A stretch of 64,000 nt of DNA, from positions 1-64,000 of the forward strand of contig WPIO01000377.1 of assembly GCA_009760855.2 (NCBI GenBank), read 5' to 3'. This DNA is from Cristatella mucedo (lineage: Eukaryota; Bryozoa; Phylactolaemata; Cristatellidae). The translations under genes were made by a program, and so were the position numbers. Position 1 is the first letter of the stretch. Each line of letters begins with the position of its first letter. The notes beneath the pieces are model-generated. The model was not told the DNA's origin and did no database searches. It saw only the letters and a list, made by a program, of their open reading frames with translations. This document shows, in pieces, positions 33,790 through 44,954 of the stretch.

Positions 33790-34486
33790 ATACACAAAAA
33801 CATAACACACATAACACATATAATATAAACACACATAACGCTATGTAATAATAACACACATAACCCACAAATAACTACTACTCGTGAGCAAAACTTGCCG
33901 TTCGATCCAGCTGCCATTGTCGTGGTCGGCTCGAGCAGAGTTCGTCGAAATCGGCCGAGCAGAGCGGCTGCACAGGACCGTATTTTTCTTATAAAGCCGA
34001 AGCACCATTCGATTTGGTTGGATTGGCGACTGTCGAGTATTTTTTTTTGTTTTTGTTTTTTGTAAGGAACTGCCGATATGACAACGCCTGCCGTTTGAAG
34101 TCTTTTTGGGGGCTTTGTGCTGGTGGGACGGTTCACCAGGCCACATCGGTCTTCGTTGTATAGCCCGTATTTGTGTCCTTGCAATTCCGCAGGACGCCAG
34201 GCAGGCTCGCTGTGCTGATCATCGTCGGCGCCTCATCGCTACTCAGCGCTGGCTCGTCTGTTGGACAAATAATGTCATTATAACTCTATTATATGGACAG
34301 ATTAATTACCGCTGATGTCCTTCGGCTGGTCGAAAAGGTGTCAGTTTAGGCTGTTTATGCGCCTTTGCATGAAAGTTTTTGGCTTTCCATTTGCAACTAC
34401 CCTCACACCCACCGTTGCTGTGCATGACAAGTTCTTGGCTGGCCTGTCGGGTTTGCTCTCACGTAAACTACTGCGATGTAATGTGC
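33790..34486. other. ACACA-rich patch and unassigned sequence
   Basis: CACATAACA-type low complexity lies at 33,790-33,870, with a T-run at 34,043-34,062. Minus-strand frames across it (33,687-34,184) are shaped by this bias and are not called genes. Confidence 0.4.
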
Positions 34487-34487
34487 C

Positions 34488-34930
34488 GTCTTCCGTCTGT
34501 AACTCCCACAAAGTCAATAAGTACCAGGACCGTGTGGGGTGTTACGCAGGAGAGTTTTGTATAGCGAACTCACAGCCCAAGCGGCTTTTGGTATGCATTC
34601 GGTAGCCAGCAGACTTCGTCTCACACAACAAAGAGAAAGTGAGAAGCACAACAGAGTCAGGAGAGCAGTTGAGGTAGTGAGTAGCATGGAAGAACCAGCT
34701 CAGGACCGCTGAAAAGGATGAGCCATAGTCGGCATTAGTAGGAAAGTAGTTGTCGTTGCGTAAGAAATTGTGGAAGCGAGTTTCCACAGTCCTAGGACCT
34801 GCAGAGCTAAAGCTTCTGTCGCCAATGGTCCCTTTAAGCAGAGGAATGGATCAGCTAATTTATTGTCCACACACAGGACCTGAGTGAGGGCGCAGAAGAG
34901 GCTGAAACTGGTGCAAGCAGTGTTCAGCTA
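34488..34930 (-). mobile_element. LINE-B, RT C-terminus and 3' end, minus strand
   Basis: Right to left: DNKLADPF-like residues, then a short GDRSF-type block (34,800-34,820), LRNDNYFPTNADYGSSFSAV, and HATHYLNCSPDSV with a GYRMHTKSRLG-like end. These match LINE-B at 40,965-41,357 on the plus strand. The 3' terminus reads GGTGTTACGCAGGAGAGTT (minus complement) and ends near 34,497. One frame stays open for about 80 codons, so it is younger than most copies. Confidence 0.8.
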
Positions 34931-35349
34931 GGTGACTTAGATGAAGCACGAACACCACTTTTCAACTCCTTCGGAGACCATGACTTTACTTCGCATGCTC
35001 CAAAAGCCCAAAAATTTCAAAACCTTGACATATATTTCAAAGTATTCTAGAATTACACAGAACAACAACAATAATAGTAATGATAAAACATTGACATTTT
35101 TGTATAGCAAACCTCACAGAACTTAAATCTCTTTCTAGGCATTTTACAGATGCTGTAAGGGATGCATGTAAATTTGTCAATTGAATGTCCAATTGAACAG
35201 CTTGTGTCGGCAGGCATAAGCGTACGAAGGACAACCCAGCAAATGCTGCGTGAGGAACCGGTGCAGTTTTTGACTTCTTTTTAAATGTTATCAAGTCAGG
35301 GGCATGTCGTGACGTCAGTGGTGACTTAGGTGAAGCATTCGAACACCAC
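34931..35349. mobile_element. LINE-A insertion between direct repeats, with inverted halves
   Basis: GGTGACTTAGATGAAGCAC...GAACACCAC at 34,931-34,958 recurs at 35,320-35,349 with a one-base change and a two-base insertion, giving a direct repeat of about 28 bp. Between the repeats, 34,961-35,045 encodes the LINE-A FNSFGDHDFTSHAP segment on the plus strand. The next part, 35,060-35,318, is the rest of the LINE-A 3' end (VTTCPDLITFKKK, UTR, terminal block, (ATT)n-like tail) on the minus strand. The two parts are adjacent in LINE-A but face opposite ways here. Confidence 0.65.
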
Positions 35350-36600
35350 GATCCACCGCACCACACAACCTTACGAAAGCTACCCAGCCTGGTAAAACAG
35401 TCTAGACTCTCCGCAAGCATGCCATCTAAGCGTATAAAGAGGCTTACTCTTACAGGAGGAGAGTTCGAATTGGGGCAGTTGTAAGTGACTTCCTCCACCC
35501 AACCACCTACAGGGAGTAGAAAATGTTCTGATAAGGTTCGGTGCTGCACGTTTTGGCCACGTACTGATAAGCGTGGCGTGCGGCTTCCTCATCCGGTCAG
35601 CAACAAGGCCGCAAACGCAGCGAGCGTAACGGTGCCAGTCTCAGCCCACGCGAGACGAATACTGACGACGCCTGAACCTTTTAGCACGGCGGCAACACGC
35701 AATAGTTGCTGCACCAATTCGCGCAGGTGCGCCGAGTGTGTAGCCGGTGCGCGGCAGCGACGAATAGCACCCTCTATCACACATATCAGTGTTCGTATTC
35801 ATAATTTAGATTAGTCTATTTGTCAGGCAGCGGACGGTTGCAGGCGTTTCAACGACGGCCGTGACTTACCACCGACGGTCCTCTGGCCTAGAGCTAAAAT
35901 CGGCACTCCCAATGCCAATGCCGAATCCTGAATTAAAAACTGTCCACCTATTTATGGCGCCGGCTTTTATTATGCTTCAGTGATAGATTATCGCATAAGT
36001 GTGAATAATTATATCATGGCCGCGAGATGATGAAGAAAAGCCCTGGCGGGAAAGGATCACGTGACCACATGGCCATTCACTGATTCCTTCAGCCCAATCA
36101 GCGGGAGGACCCAGCTGCAAACCAAAAGCAATAAGCACTCTCCCCTCCCTGGTTTTGGCTCCTAGGTCGGGCGACGTGATGGCGATTCCACGCCCATAAC
36201 GCCTGACGGCGTTTTTTTTGCAGAGCAATCGCGCCAAAGTCATCCCTGGTAAGATAGAACGGGTATTGGTAATATAAACTTACCTCGAGCAGACGCAGCC
36301 TGTCATTTTCCGCCGTATTCTCTCATACTTCTCCTTCATGCCTGTGCCTATTGAGCTGGAAGGCTAAATTTGCCTTAAAGGCTAAAAAGATTACTAATCC
36401 CAATGGTGGGAGCTCGGGTTTTTATCCAGGGGGGCTCATTTTAAATCCAGGACTATTATAAAATATACTTTTTGTACTAATATATATTATAATGTGTAAT
36501 TTCCCCTCATATCCTTATTAAATTTTATTATTTATAATATTATTTCCCGCTAGTATTATAGCCCAGTAACATTGGGCTTACGACAAACATAGCTATACTA
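35350..36600. other. no recognised feature
   Basis: Moderately GC-rich with frames on both strands at 35,380-35,814, none showing a domain. The direct repeat at 35,320-35,349 is its left edge. Confidence 0.35.
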
Positions 36601-36754
36601 ATATTTTTCCTATAAGATGAAGTTTCTTACGGGCTGACGCATCAATGCAGCCGCCCACAGGGCCTGGCCTACTTCGTACACTAGCTGATCTGGTCTAGCA
36701 GGTCCGTTATTCCAGCCTGCTCGCGCCCAGCCGTCGCTCCTTTCTGCTGGTGGT

Positions 36755-37240
36755 TTGGACATAATTAGCGGTCCCATTTCCTCTCGCTTGAAAGGACAGT
36801 TGGCGACAGAGCCTTTGTGAGCCTCTGGCCAGGTCCGCAGTACCTTGTGGAACCCCTCGCTTCCACGATTTCGTTTACGGCAACGATACTCTACTCTTCG
36901 CTGCACCCTGCCACTAATATGGGCCACATCTTTTTCAAGGCGGAGTCCGCCCGTTTTGTATCTGTCTACTCAGTTTCTATGTTTAGGGCTGGCACTACCA
37001 GTCTTGGGAATGAACGCCGGTCAAATATGGCTCTTTCCTTATCTCGGCTATGGCTTTAGTCCCCACCTAGGTTCTCCTGTTGTTTGCTTGAGACACGAAT
37101 TCTGTTGTGCTACCGATGGCGTACGGCGAAAGCCTCCGTTATGCTGGTGACTGGCACTATGAGTCAAAACGTCTTCCTGAGCTAACACACCGCAATGGTC
37201 TTTATGACTTTGTGTCTGATTTACAGAGCTGAGGAGAACA
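36755..37240 (+). mobile_element. LINE-B, diverged RT C-terminus and 3' end
   Basis: ERTVGDRAF near 36,795 and a frameshifted WNPSLPRF-like block match the LINE-B GDRSFSSAGPRLWNSLPRF region. The copy then runs through a strongly altered stretch to the 3' terminus, CAATGGTCTTTATGACTTTGTG, at 37,193-37,214. Confidence 0.55.
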
Positions 37241-38019
37241 TTAACTAGTAAATAAAAAAAATCAATGATTTTCCTAAGGTATACTAATATTAGTCCAAAA
37301 TATTTTTATTATTATTACCTTTACTAGAGGCGCTACAGTTGTCTATGTGAGGAGTGATATGGAGGGTGCATGGCGAAGCGTTGTGGACTTTCAGTGATGT
37401 ATTGACGGCCCGAAATCAAGTAGGAAAATTTAGGGTGCGATCTAATTTTAATCCGACTCGAACGTCAATGCAGGCTCCTCGTCTAGTGAAAAGTAATGTC
37501 GCCAGGTCATAGAGGTCCTACGTTGGAGTAAGTAGGTCATGACTCCAGCGATGGCTGGCCGTCAATCGTGGGTTGGGGGGATTATGGGTTGTGGCTAGGA
37601 TCAGCTGCCCCGCCGCTGAGTTGTAGGGTGAGGGCAAAATGCCCCTGCCCCTCACCTGGATCCACCACTTGACTTGTCAATTAGACCCATCCTAACCGCC
37701 TCTTCGATTACGATGTTGCATTGACCCTGTTTTGCTTAAATGGCCGCTTTGAAAAGTTTACTTGTCTAAAACGCATTCCTGGTCGTCGACAAAGTCTATT
37801 TCCCTCCGAAGACGTTGGCGCGGCTCCAGGACACAAAGTTAAGAAAAACCCAACCAAGATCAAGAGAGATCAATGTAATGTAAACGTCCCACCAATTCTC
37901 GCCTCCTTTGTTCTTCTTATGCAATCAATATCTTTAAAGCGATATGTGAACGAGAGATGGCTCGGCAGCTAAACGATTGCTTCAGTTCACGAGCTCCTCT
38001 CTAGCAAGTTCAAATCGGA
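37241..38019. other. no recognised feature
   Basis: A plus-strand frame at 37,721-37,972 has no domain. A TTATTATTA patch lies near 37,306. Confidence 0.35.
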
Positions 38020-38290
38020 GGAATTTAATGCTAACTAATTTCACAGAACCTGCTCTGCTTCAGGCTGACTTACCTTTAACCTTCTGAATGATGCTGATCG
38101 GGGGCAGATCTCCTATCTGCTGGACTCTCCTAGATCTCCGGAAAATATTGATATACGGTATCTTACTGTCTATGGGATGCCTCTCGACTTTGTGAATATT
38201 CCTGAAAATCTGTGCCTAAACTGGTGTATGTCTTATCTTAGCGGGAGAAAACAGGTGGATTGTGGATTTAAACGGATGTAGGAGTTGTAT
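38020..38290 (+). mobile_element. LINE RT fragment, motif A to B region
   Basis: LNDADRGQISYLLDSPR-like residues match the NDLL-x-D-x-G-x-x-S-L-L-x-L-D-L-S block, and CMSYLSGRKQVDCGFKRM matches the W-F-x-S-Y-L-S-G-R-x-Q-V motif that lies between RT motifs A and C. Several stops are present. It could be the 5' part of the same LINE-A copy whose 3' end is at 38,600-38,905. Confidence 0.55.
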
Positions 38291-38599
38291 GCCGGCGAGC
38301 GCCTTAAATAGAGTGAGCTACCATCAGGGGTCAGAGTCGTGAGGGGCACCCTCAGGGGTCCGGTGCGTCAGGGGTGCGCATCTGTTACACTCGGCATAAC
38401 CTTCCCTCTAGTTTAGTGTTCTAGTCCGAACACAACTGAGGCAAGCCAACCTCTCCGAATAAACTTAATTTCCAGCCGATCAGTTCAATTCCAATGCAGG
38501 GCTTGAATCGATGGCAGTCGCACTCTTGGCATGGCCGACCAAACCTTTACTGAAGCCTTTAGAGGTGATGAATCAACCTAGAGATTTATTGGCAAGCTA

Positions 38600-38905
38600 G
38601 TGTCCTACACACAACTCACCTATTTATGACAGCATTAGTTAGTGGATCACCTGGGATTCGTCCTTTGTGTGCTTATCGCGTGCTGACACTGTGGCATGCT
38701 GTCCTTCTACCCCCCACTTGCAATGCTGACCCTGTCGGCATGTCACCCCTAACCATGGTTTAATCATGCTGGTTATCAAGCATGATAGCCATTCACCATT
38801 CGATCGTGTTGTTTCCTTAGCAGCAAATGGGAAGCGCCAAGAAAGAGATTGAGCTCTCTCTGAGGGCGCTTTTATCAATGTGTTGCTATTTTACTAGTAT
38901 TATTA
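38600..38905 (+). mobile_element. LINE-A 3' UTR and tail
   Basis: HLFMTA-like end of the ORF near 38,612, GGGATTCGTCCTTTG, CATGCTGACCCTG-like motifs, the terminal block (GCGCCAAGAAAGAGATTGAG near 38,833) and an ATT-rich tail. Confidence 0.88.
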
Positions 38906-38949
38906 GAAATCTGGGAGACGAGTTATGATTGTTTCATCTCGCATCACTT

Positions 38950-39300
38950 TGGGGCTAGCGACTACTACCGTAGGCCCCCGAGCGTACGCTAAATCAAAAT
39001 GCAGCTCGCCTCGTCACAGGGAAAATAAAAACTTGCCAGCACCTTTCAAGGTTGTTTTACATTCAGGGTAAAATTTTTTCCAACCAAAATCGGGGGCTTG
39101 CTTGAAGGAGAGTATGACAGCCAAACTGTTTCTGGCTTTGACATCATGCAGTCTAGATTATTTCAATTCCCCATCTTCCCTCCTTCGTCTTGAAAACTGG
39201 TTTCGGATTCGGCCCATGCATCTGAACCTGTGTATCAGTAGCGCTACAGCTGCCAATGTCGCCCTAAATCCCTCCTCCGAGCTTCAAGCGTCTCCTGTCG
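38950..39300 (-). mobile_element. possible LINE RT remnant, minus strand
   Basis: On the minus strand a frame contains SKPETVW...PPILVGKNFTLNVKQPWKVLASF. This resembles the KKTEV...P-x-I-x-V-x-x-x-x-L-x-V-x-x-F-x-Y-L-G stretch after the RT palm of several LINE families. It is the weakest transposon call here. The 216-codon plus-strand frame at 39,102-39,752 overlaps it and shows no domain. Confidence 0.3.
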
Positions 39301-39921
39301 GCCAAGCATCCGAATCGATCCTTCCAAAGAAGCCTCCCCCAGACTTAAACTTCGCATTCACTCCAATTCAATTGGCCTTTCATCCATCCTGGCACCTCGA
39401 TTCCGCCAGGTCATGGGCTGTGAACTATCGACGTTTTTTGGCACTTTCCTTCCCCCGCTTTTTTTTTTTTTCGATACTCGGCCACCATGGTGTTCCTCGC
39501 CTTTTTCCAGCGCCCTTAAAATTGTCAAATCTTTGGAGGATGTGGTTCCTTCAAGTTTTTCAAATGCATTGTAGGTTGTTCTGGGGGTCCTCCTTCGGGC
39601 GGCTTAGGTTTACCATCTTAAGCGATCTTTGCGTCCATTTACGTCACGGCAAGAGACGCAAACATTCTCCCATCTTCCAGTTTTTCCATCCGAGCCCGGA
39701 TGGTTCCCTCGTTCTTCCTTTCATTTCAGTTGGCGTGTTGCGTGGTGCTTAAACTTGTGGCTGGATTCTTCGCTTGTGTTACAAGCAGATAAGTTCCCAC
39801 TAATCAGGGCGGCCTCATGTTGCGCGTCGTCTGGCTTTCATTTTAGCGTGTGGCATGCTACTCAGGCAACCTCTGGAATTGGCTTTTTACATGCTTGTCC
39901 TGGGCATATACAGAGCCTTGT
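39301..39921. other. no recognised feature
   Basis: Covered by the right part of the plus-strand frame at 39,102-39,752. Its composition (frequent Phe, Leu, Ser) fits pyrimidine-rich DNA, and no domain is seen. Confidence 0.35.
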
Positions 39922-39992
39922 GTTTTTTTTTTTTTTTTTTTTTTTTTTTTTGTGTTATTTTTTTTATTTTTTTTTTAATTGTTTTTTTTTTA
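39922..39992. repeat. poly(T) tracts
   Basis: About 29 T residues, a short break, then further T-runs. On the minus strand this is an A-rich tract of the kind left by a poly(A)-tailed retrocopy, though no body adjoins it clearly. Confidence 0.85.
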
Positions 39993-40027
39993 AGCTGATT
40001 CACAGGCTCTTTTGGTAACGACGAGCG

Positions 40028-40162
40028 CTTTTAACGGCGGGCTAATCCGCCATCGCTTGCAGAAGCAATAAAAGATAGGCCAACGCATGATTCGACACCC
40101 ACGAACCTCGGTGACCGAGTCCATTGAAAAGCAACCGCCCTACCCAGCATCGGGCCGGCTGA
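40028..40162 (-). mobile_element. SINE-B, minus strand
   Basis: CCATCGCTTGCAGAAGCAATAAAAG matches the Y-G-C-C-A-C-T-G-C-A-A-G-T-G-G block of the family in diverged form. ATGATTCGACACCCA is a damaged box B. The head ends near CATCGGGCCGGC. Confidence 0.6.
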
Positions 40163-40911
40163 GCGAAAGCTTCTGCTGTTGCCAAACGGTCAATAATCTT
40201 AGACTAGGTGAACAGATTAATACATCAAGCCATTGAGGAACCCTCATGAGCCCGGGGACCGACCTGGAAACTGAGCAGCAGTTTTGTGAATAGGTTAAGA
40301 AAGAGCCAGGCTATGGGAAGGCTTTAGGGTCGGTTGTAAGACTTGTATGCGTTTTATTTTAGTTATCGGCCACACTCGTAGCTCCTTCAGTAAAGGTAAC
40401 ACATGGCCTGAACCTTTATGGGATTTGTTTAATAGCCTTGTAGCCCTAGTCACCACACGGCTGCAGTGAGCTCAACCCACCCGAGCGCGTCCATTTTTTA
40501 GTAGTTCTGCAAAACCTGCATAATACGTAGTCCAGCCTAGGCAGAACCAAGATCTAGCGGGATGTTTTGTTGGGCACTTCCACGGTAGGAGGACGACCGC
40601 TTTAATCTTAGAATGGTATCGGTCGTGCTATAGGTCCGAGGCAATTTATCTTGAGAAATCGTTGACAGGGTAAGCGGGTTATTAAAGAGAGGCACATACA
40701 TTCTGAGCAATTGGTGACGGTCACCACACCAGCCTCCACCTATTAGAAAAACAGTTTTCCTATTCTAGCCACAGTCAGGGCGTGTTCCAAATTAGTAGAA
40801 CGCCTCTGTTTTATGAATCATTTAGTTTTGTAATCGGATCGTTAGGGGGCGCTCTGCTATTCCCCACCCAGCACCGCCGTGCTCAGGCCATGCCGCTCGC
40901 TGGGCACGACA
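40163..40911. other. no recognised feature
   Basis: No coherent frame or repeat is seen. Confidence 0.4.
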
Positions 40912-40958
40912 GCTGAGTTCTCTGAAAATACTTTATTAAGTGTATTATTATTATTACG
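40912..40958 (+). mobile_element. LINE-A 3' tail fragment
   Basis: CTGAGTTCTCTGAAAATACTTTATTAAGTG-like end followed by (ATT)n. Confidence 0.55.
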
Positions 40959-40964
40959 ATCACT

Positions 40965-41357
40965 AGTTTCAGCCTCTTCGCGCCCTCAGATCCCGTATGG
41001 ACCATAAATTAGCTGTTATATTCCTCCGCTTAAAGACCGTTGGCGACAGAAGCTTTAGCTCTGCAGGTCCTAGACTGTGGAACTCGCTTCCACGATTCCT
41101 ACGCAACGACAACTACTCTACTGCTGTCAGCTATGGCTCACCCGTTTCAGCGGTCCTGAGCTGCTACTTCCATGCTACTCACTATCCTAACTGCTCTCCT
41201 GACTCTGTTATGCTTCCCACTTTCCCTTTGCTGCGTGAGATGAAGTCTGTTGGATACCGAATGCGTACAGAAAGCCGCTTAGGCTGTGAGAGCGCTATAC
41301 AAAACTCTTCTGGGTAGCACTCACATAGTCTTAATGGTTTTGTGGAGTTATAGACAA
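40965..41357 (+). mobile_element. LINE-B, best 3' end copy
   Basis: An open frame of 106 codons (40,997-41,317) carries TVGDRSFSSAGPRLWNSLPR and then FLRNDNYSTAVSYGSP, HATHYPNCSPDSVML and GYRMRTESRLG. The first part is the conserved R-S-F-S-x-A-x-P-x-x-W-N-S-L-P motif at the end of L2/CR1-type reverse transcriptases. The remainder is a family-specific C-terminus. The 3' end reads GAGCGCTATACAAAACTC, then GTCTTAATGGTTTTGTGG, and ends near 41,357. Other copies: 34,488-34,930, 36,755-37,240, 44,325-44,440, 52,640-52,880 and 58,225-58,475. Confidence 0.85.
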
Positions 41358-42351
41358 AGATGCATTAAATTAATTACATGAGTTGTGTGAGAATGTCAGG
41401 CTAACCTTTGGCGAATATATCCAGATGCAATTGTCCTAGAATTATTGAAATGCCCGAACTCAGCGGGCGGGCGATGGTCAAGTTAGTAGTTGGTTAGATG
41501 GGGGAATGTCGTACATTTTCTGTCCAGGAACTTTTAATCCAGAGGTTTCGGCTATAGTCAAACTGACATTTTGCGTCCTTCAATGCAACAGCGATAGCTT
41601 ATTAGCAAGCTATGAACTGATTTCGATGAATATACAGAGCCGTGCAAGTAGAATAGCGAACTTAACTTTCCCATACAAAAATCAGGAGCGACGAACTGCA
41701 CCTCAATCTCTCCCAGACAGCCGTCGACAGCCCTCTTGCAAAAATAAGGCAAACTGAAAGTAGTGCCAAGTGTATCGAGAAACGGGCAAATTATATGCAA
41801 TTTTTAAGACGCTCAATCGAGAGGTTTTCTGGTGCGACGTGCAAATTCCGGAACGGCATTCCCGGCGCCGTCGGATAGCGAGCGGACACAGGGCGAGCTG
41901 ACTATGTCTCTCAGCAACGGGTGATGCGCCGAGTACCCCTCTCGGCCATCTCAGCCACGGCTGATTAGCTACGCACTGCAAATCTTGCAATCAGGTGACT
42001 CGGTTAACCAATCTGACGCTTAGCCTATGAAGTGGCAGTTGTTGGTTGCTGTTATCTATATAATCTAGTAGTATCAAGCTCTCATTTGTATGTCTCTTTG
42101 ACTCATTGGCATTTATTTATTGGATATTAAAACTGTACACATTTAATACCCGGTGGCAGCTACTAAGCACACCGCCTCACAATCGCAACACGTACACGCC
42201 GATTTCCGCTAACCTTATCAAGCGTGCTGATATTATCGATGCTACCAATAATCATATGGTCGTGCTTCTTTTAAAGCATATTTTTAATAATTTGAACGAG
42301 AGCAAGTTCCATTATTTATTTTCTTTGCAAATGTATTGTTATTACTATTGC
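41358..42351. other. no recognised feature
   Basis: Overlapping frames at 41,506-41,800 and 41,703-41,990 face both ways and have no domain. Confidence 0.4.
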
Positions 42352-42506
42352 CGAGCTGGTTTGGTCCAATGGTTTAGGTACTCGTCCCGACCAGGATCTG
42401 GCTGAGGTCTTGGGGCTCGAGCCTCGAGGCATATGTGAAGAGCCTAAATAGAGATAAGTTCTCTTGGGCGCTTTACAAATAAATTATATTCATATTTATA
42501 TATATT
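42352..42506 (+). mobile_element. SINE-A, intact layout
   Basis: Box A GAGCTGGTTTGGTCCAATGG at the start and box B GGGGCTCGAGCC at about 42,413. The terminal block AGAGCCTAAATAGAGATAAG...GGGCGCTTTACAAAT lies at 42,440-42,481, with an AT-rich tail to about 42,506. Confidence 0.9.
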
Positions 42507-44040
42507 AGTATTATTTGCGTTTCAGCATGCTCACACTTCATCATGTGACCTTAAAATGCCAGCTTCTTGTGTTGCATCATCATCGTTAGCTTAGCAATGG
42601 CAGACAGGAATTTCCGGAAACTGAAAATGGTGGAATTATTAGTACCTTGGTGGAGAATTCCGTGGCTGAATTGTCCGTGCCGAAATGTTGATGACCCAGT
42701 CGACCCAAATGAGCAGCCCCGCCAATGAAATCTGAATTCACCGTGTGCGTAGATAAACAATTTAGGATTACAATACCTTTAAAGTACTTAACACTCATCG
42801 ATATTTATTATTACTGAAACAGGACCACACTAATTCAACGTAGACCACCTAAAATGGACGTGCTTTGCACTTTTGGTAACGATCGCGTATCGTGTAAAGC
42901 AGATCTAGCTTATTATGAAATAGGACCAACTTTATACCTATAACATATTACTATATTTTATCATCACTCACGAAACGCACTCTCACTCAATTTTAGCGGT
43001 GCTCAATACTCCCGAGAGGCTTTGACGGATGTAGGGCCGAAGATAGTGAGCTCGCACACCAGCGAGGTACAGTTTATTTCGCGCTCAGCAATGGACCCCG
43101 TCGTCGGTGACGGCGTATCATCTACCGGTAACTACTCGATTGTCTGGTCGTATTGACCGCCAAATCTTTCAAATAAATGCCATTCTTTGCTTCTGTGCAA
43201 CAGTAAATGTTACTTGCCTGGATGGAAATGCATGCTTCGTCTGTAGATACTGGGAAATCGCACCTAGCGGAGTCGTGCGTGATTAACCTACCATGCAGCC
43301 ACCAGCCCTCCCGGCGATAATGGAAACGAGACCGTGGACGATCAAGGTGATATTCAACAAAGAAACTATGATGTTACTTTTCAAACTGGATGCACAATTG
43401 GTAGCCTGAAGAAGCACCTGGAGACGCTTACGGGTAGGGAGCAGTGAGCGGTCGCAGTCCTTTCTACGCCTGCATTGTGCGCCAGCCATGCCGAAGGTCT
43501 CAGCAGACTCCGTGGTTTCTCAAAAATTGCGTCAGATATTTTCCTCAACATTTATCACGTACTAGAAGATGCGGCTGGGCCACTAAACGACTGTTTCTAG
43601 AAACTCTCCTCCCTCCACCAAGAGCGAGCTTCTGGTATTTTGCCGTATCACGCCTTCACTATCGCATCTCGCCATCACGTTCATTACCTCGCGAGTTAGT
43701 GAGGCACACACCATCCACAATCAGTATGCGCTCACGTCGTTGAAACTGCGTGTCGAGTCAGAGTGCACGGTCCGTGAGTGAGAAGCAGAAAAAGACACTG
43801 AGCCTGTGCCGTCGTGGTGAATATTGCCGCTGACTTGGTCTTTACATGCAGTGTATCAAGTCACGTGCTTTAATGCTAAAGCTGCAGCGGTGGTTCCCCT
43901 CGAGGACTCAGCAAGACGATTTCGGCTCCTGTGGTGCTTAGTTTCGCTGCAGTTCACTGGTCTCGGCTCAAGTGTTCTCCTCTAAATTTGTTGTCCAATG
44001 CTATCACCGGGAGGCTGTTGGCGATAGAAGCTTTTGTTTA
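42507..44040. other. unassigned, with weak exon-like starts
   Basis: An ATG at about 43,092 in GC-rich DNA opens MDPVVGDGVSSTG, followed by GTAACT at about 43,130, a donor-like site. On the minus strand, 43,283-43,489 contains a hydrophobic stretch (NIIVSLLNITLIVHGLVSII) that could be membrane-spanning. Neither is supported by a second exon. Near 44,020-44,035 a short piece resembles LINE-B (GGCGATAGAAGCTTT). Confidence 0.2.
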
Positions 44041-44054
44041 AAATGCAGAGCTCA

Positions 44055-44200
44055 CTGTGCAGCAAATGTCAAGCGCCTATAAAGAGACTCCTTGAGTTCT
44101 CGGAGCGCACTTTGATGCTGTGAATGTAAGAAGCTCCTACTGAAAGGATATTGAGTTCTCTGAGGGCACTTTATCAAGAAGTGCATTATTATTATTTATC
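44055..44200 (+). mobile_element. two tandem LINE-A-type 3' tails
   Basis: Terminal block at 44,055-44,113 (AAGCGCCTATAAAGAGAC...GGAGCGC) and again at 44,133-44,195 (CTACTGAAAGGATATTGAG...GGGCACTTTATCAAG with (ATT)n), same orientation, about 75 bases apart. Confidence 0.65.
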
Positions 44201-44324
44201 AAGTGTTATTATTGCATCGCATAATTTTTCATGCACCATCGTTTACATGCGCATCTTTCCAGCTGCTGAGCCCGGGCCCCACACCTGCGCCACAACTCAC
44301 ACCACTTTTCTCGACTTGCACCGG

Positions 44325-44440
44325 CTCAGCTGTGCTCCTACATGTTCCCTCTGTTGTCCGAGATTAAAGTCTTTTGGCTACCGTATGCACACCGGAAAGC
44401 CACTTATTCTTTTAAGTGTTCTATAGAAACTCCAGCATAG
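44325..44440 (+). mobile_element. LINE-B 3' end fragment
   Basis: GATTAAAGTCTTTTGGCTACCG and TGCACACCGGAAAGCC align with GATGAAGTCTGTTGGATACCG and TGCGTACAGAAAGCC of the reference copy at 41,235-41,280. Confidence 0.6.
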
Positions 44441-44499
44441 CAATTCCTGCTTAAGCTGCTTGTCTCGAGCCAGCACAATCTTTAAAGCGATTTGGCCAA

Positions 44500-44600
44500 G
44501 GTGATTTAAGATTTATTTCTCTATTATATTTTAAGATTTATTTCTATTTATTTCTTATTTATTTCTTTATTTAAGATTTATTTCTCGTTCATTGGAGGAA
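44500..44600. repeat. TTTATTTCT tandem tract
   Basis: The motif AAGATTTATTTCT and shorter TTTATTTCT pieces recur about five times. Confidence 0.75.
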
Positions 44601-44770
44601 GTAGGTGGTACAAAACTTGTACAGTCTAAATAAATTTAAGTATACTTGGCTTTGTGGAGTGATGAAACAGATTTAATCTTCTGGCCCAATATATATGTAA
44701 TTTCAAATATATATATCGCACGAAAATAGTGCTTATACGTTTAGTGAGTGTTCTCTTCGCTCACCCCATT

Positions 44771-44945
44771 CTCTCTCTCTCTCTCTCTCTTTTTGCTTCT
44801 CTCTCTTTCTCTCTCCCCACTTGCTTGCTTTCATTCTATAATGGGATGCGCTAGTGGCATCAGACACGATGTAGTGTGCATGTAGTGTGCATGCATCTTT
44901 AGTGTGTTCTCTCTCTCTTTAACTCTCTCTATCTCCCTTCTCTCT
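44771..44945. repeat. CT-rich microsatellite region
   Basis: (CT)n at 44,771-44,815 and again at 44,910-44,950. A TGTAGTGTGCA duplication lies at 44,870-44,893. Confidence 0.85.
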
Positions 44946-44954
44946 CTCTCCATT

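Noticed and set aside
39102-39752. 216-codon plus-strand open frame, the longest in the window
   Set aside because: No recognisable domain or motif. Its Phe/Leu/Ser-rich composition reflects pyrimidine-rich DNA, and LINE-like sequence overlaps it on the other strand.
42352-42430. Possible genuine tRNA gene with box A and box B
   Set aside because: The same sequence recurs with a shared 3' tail at five places and no good cloverleaf can be drawn, so it is a SINE head.
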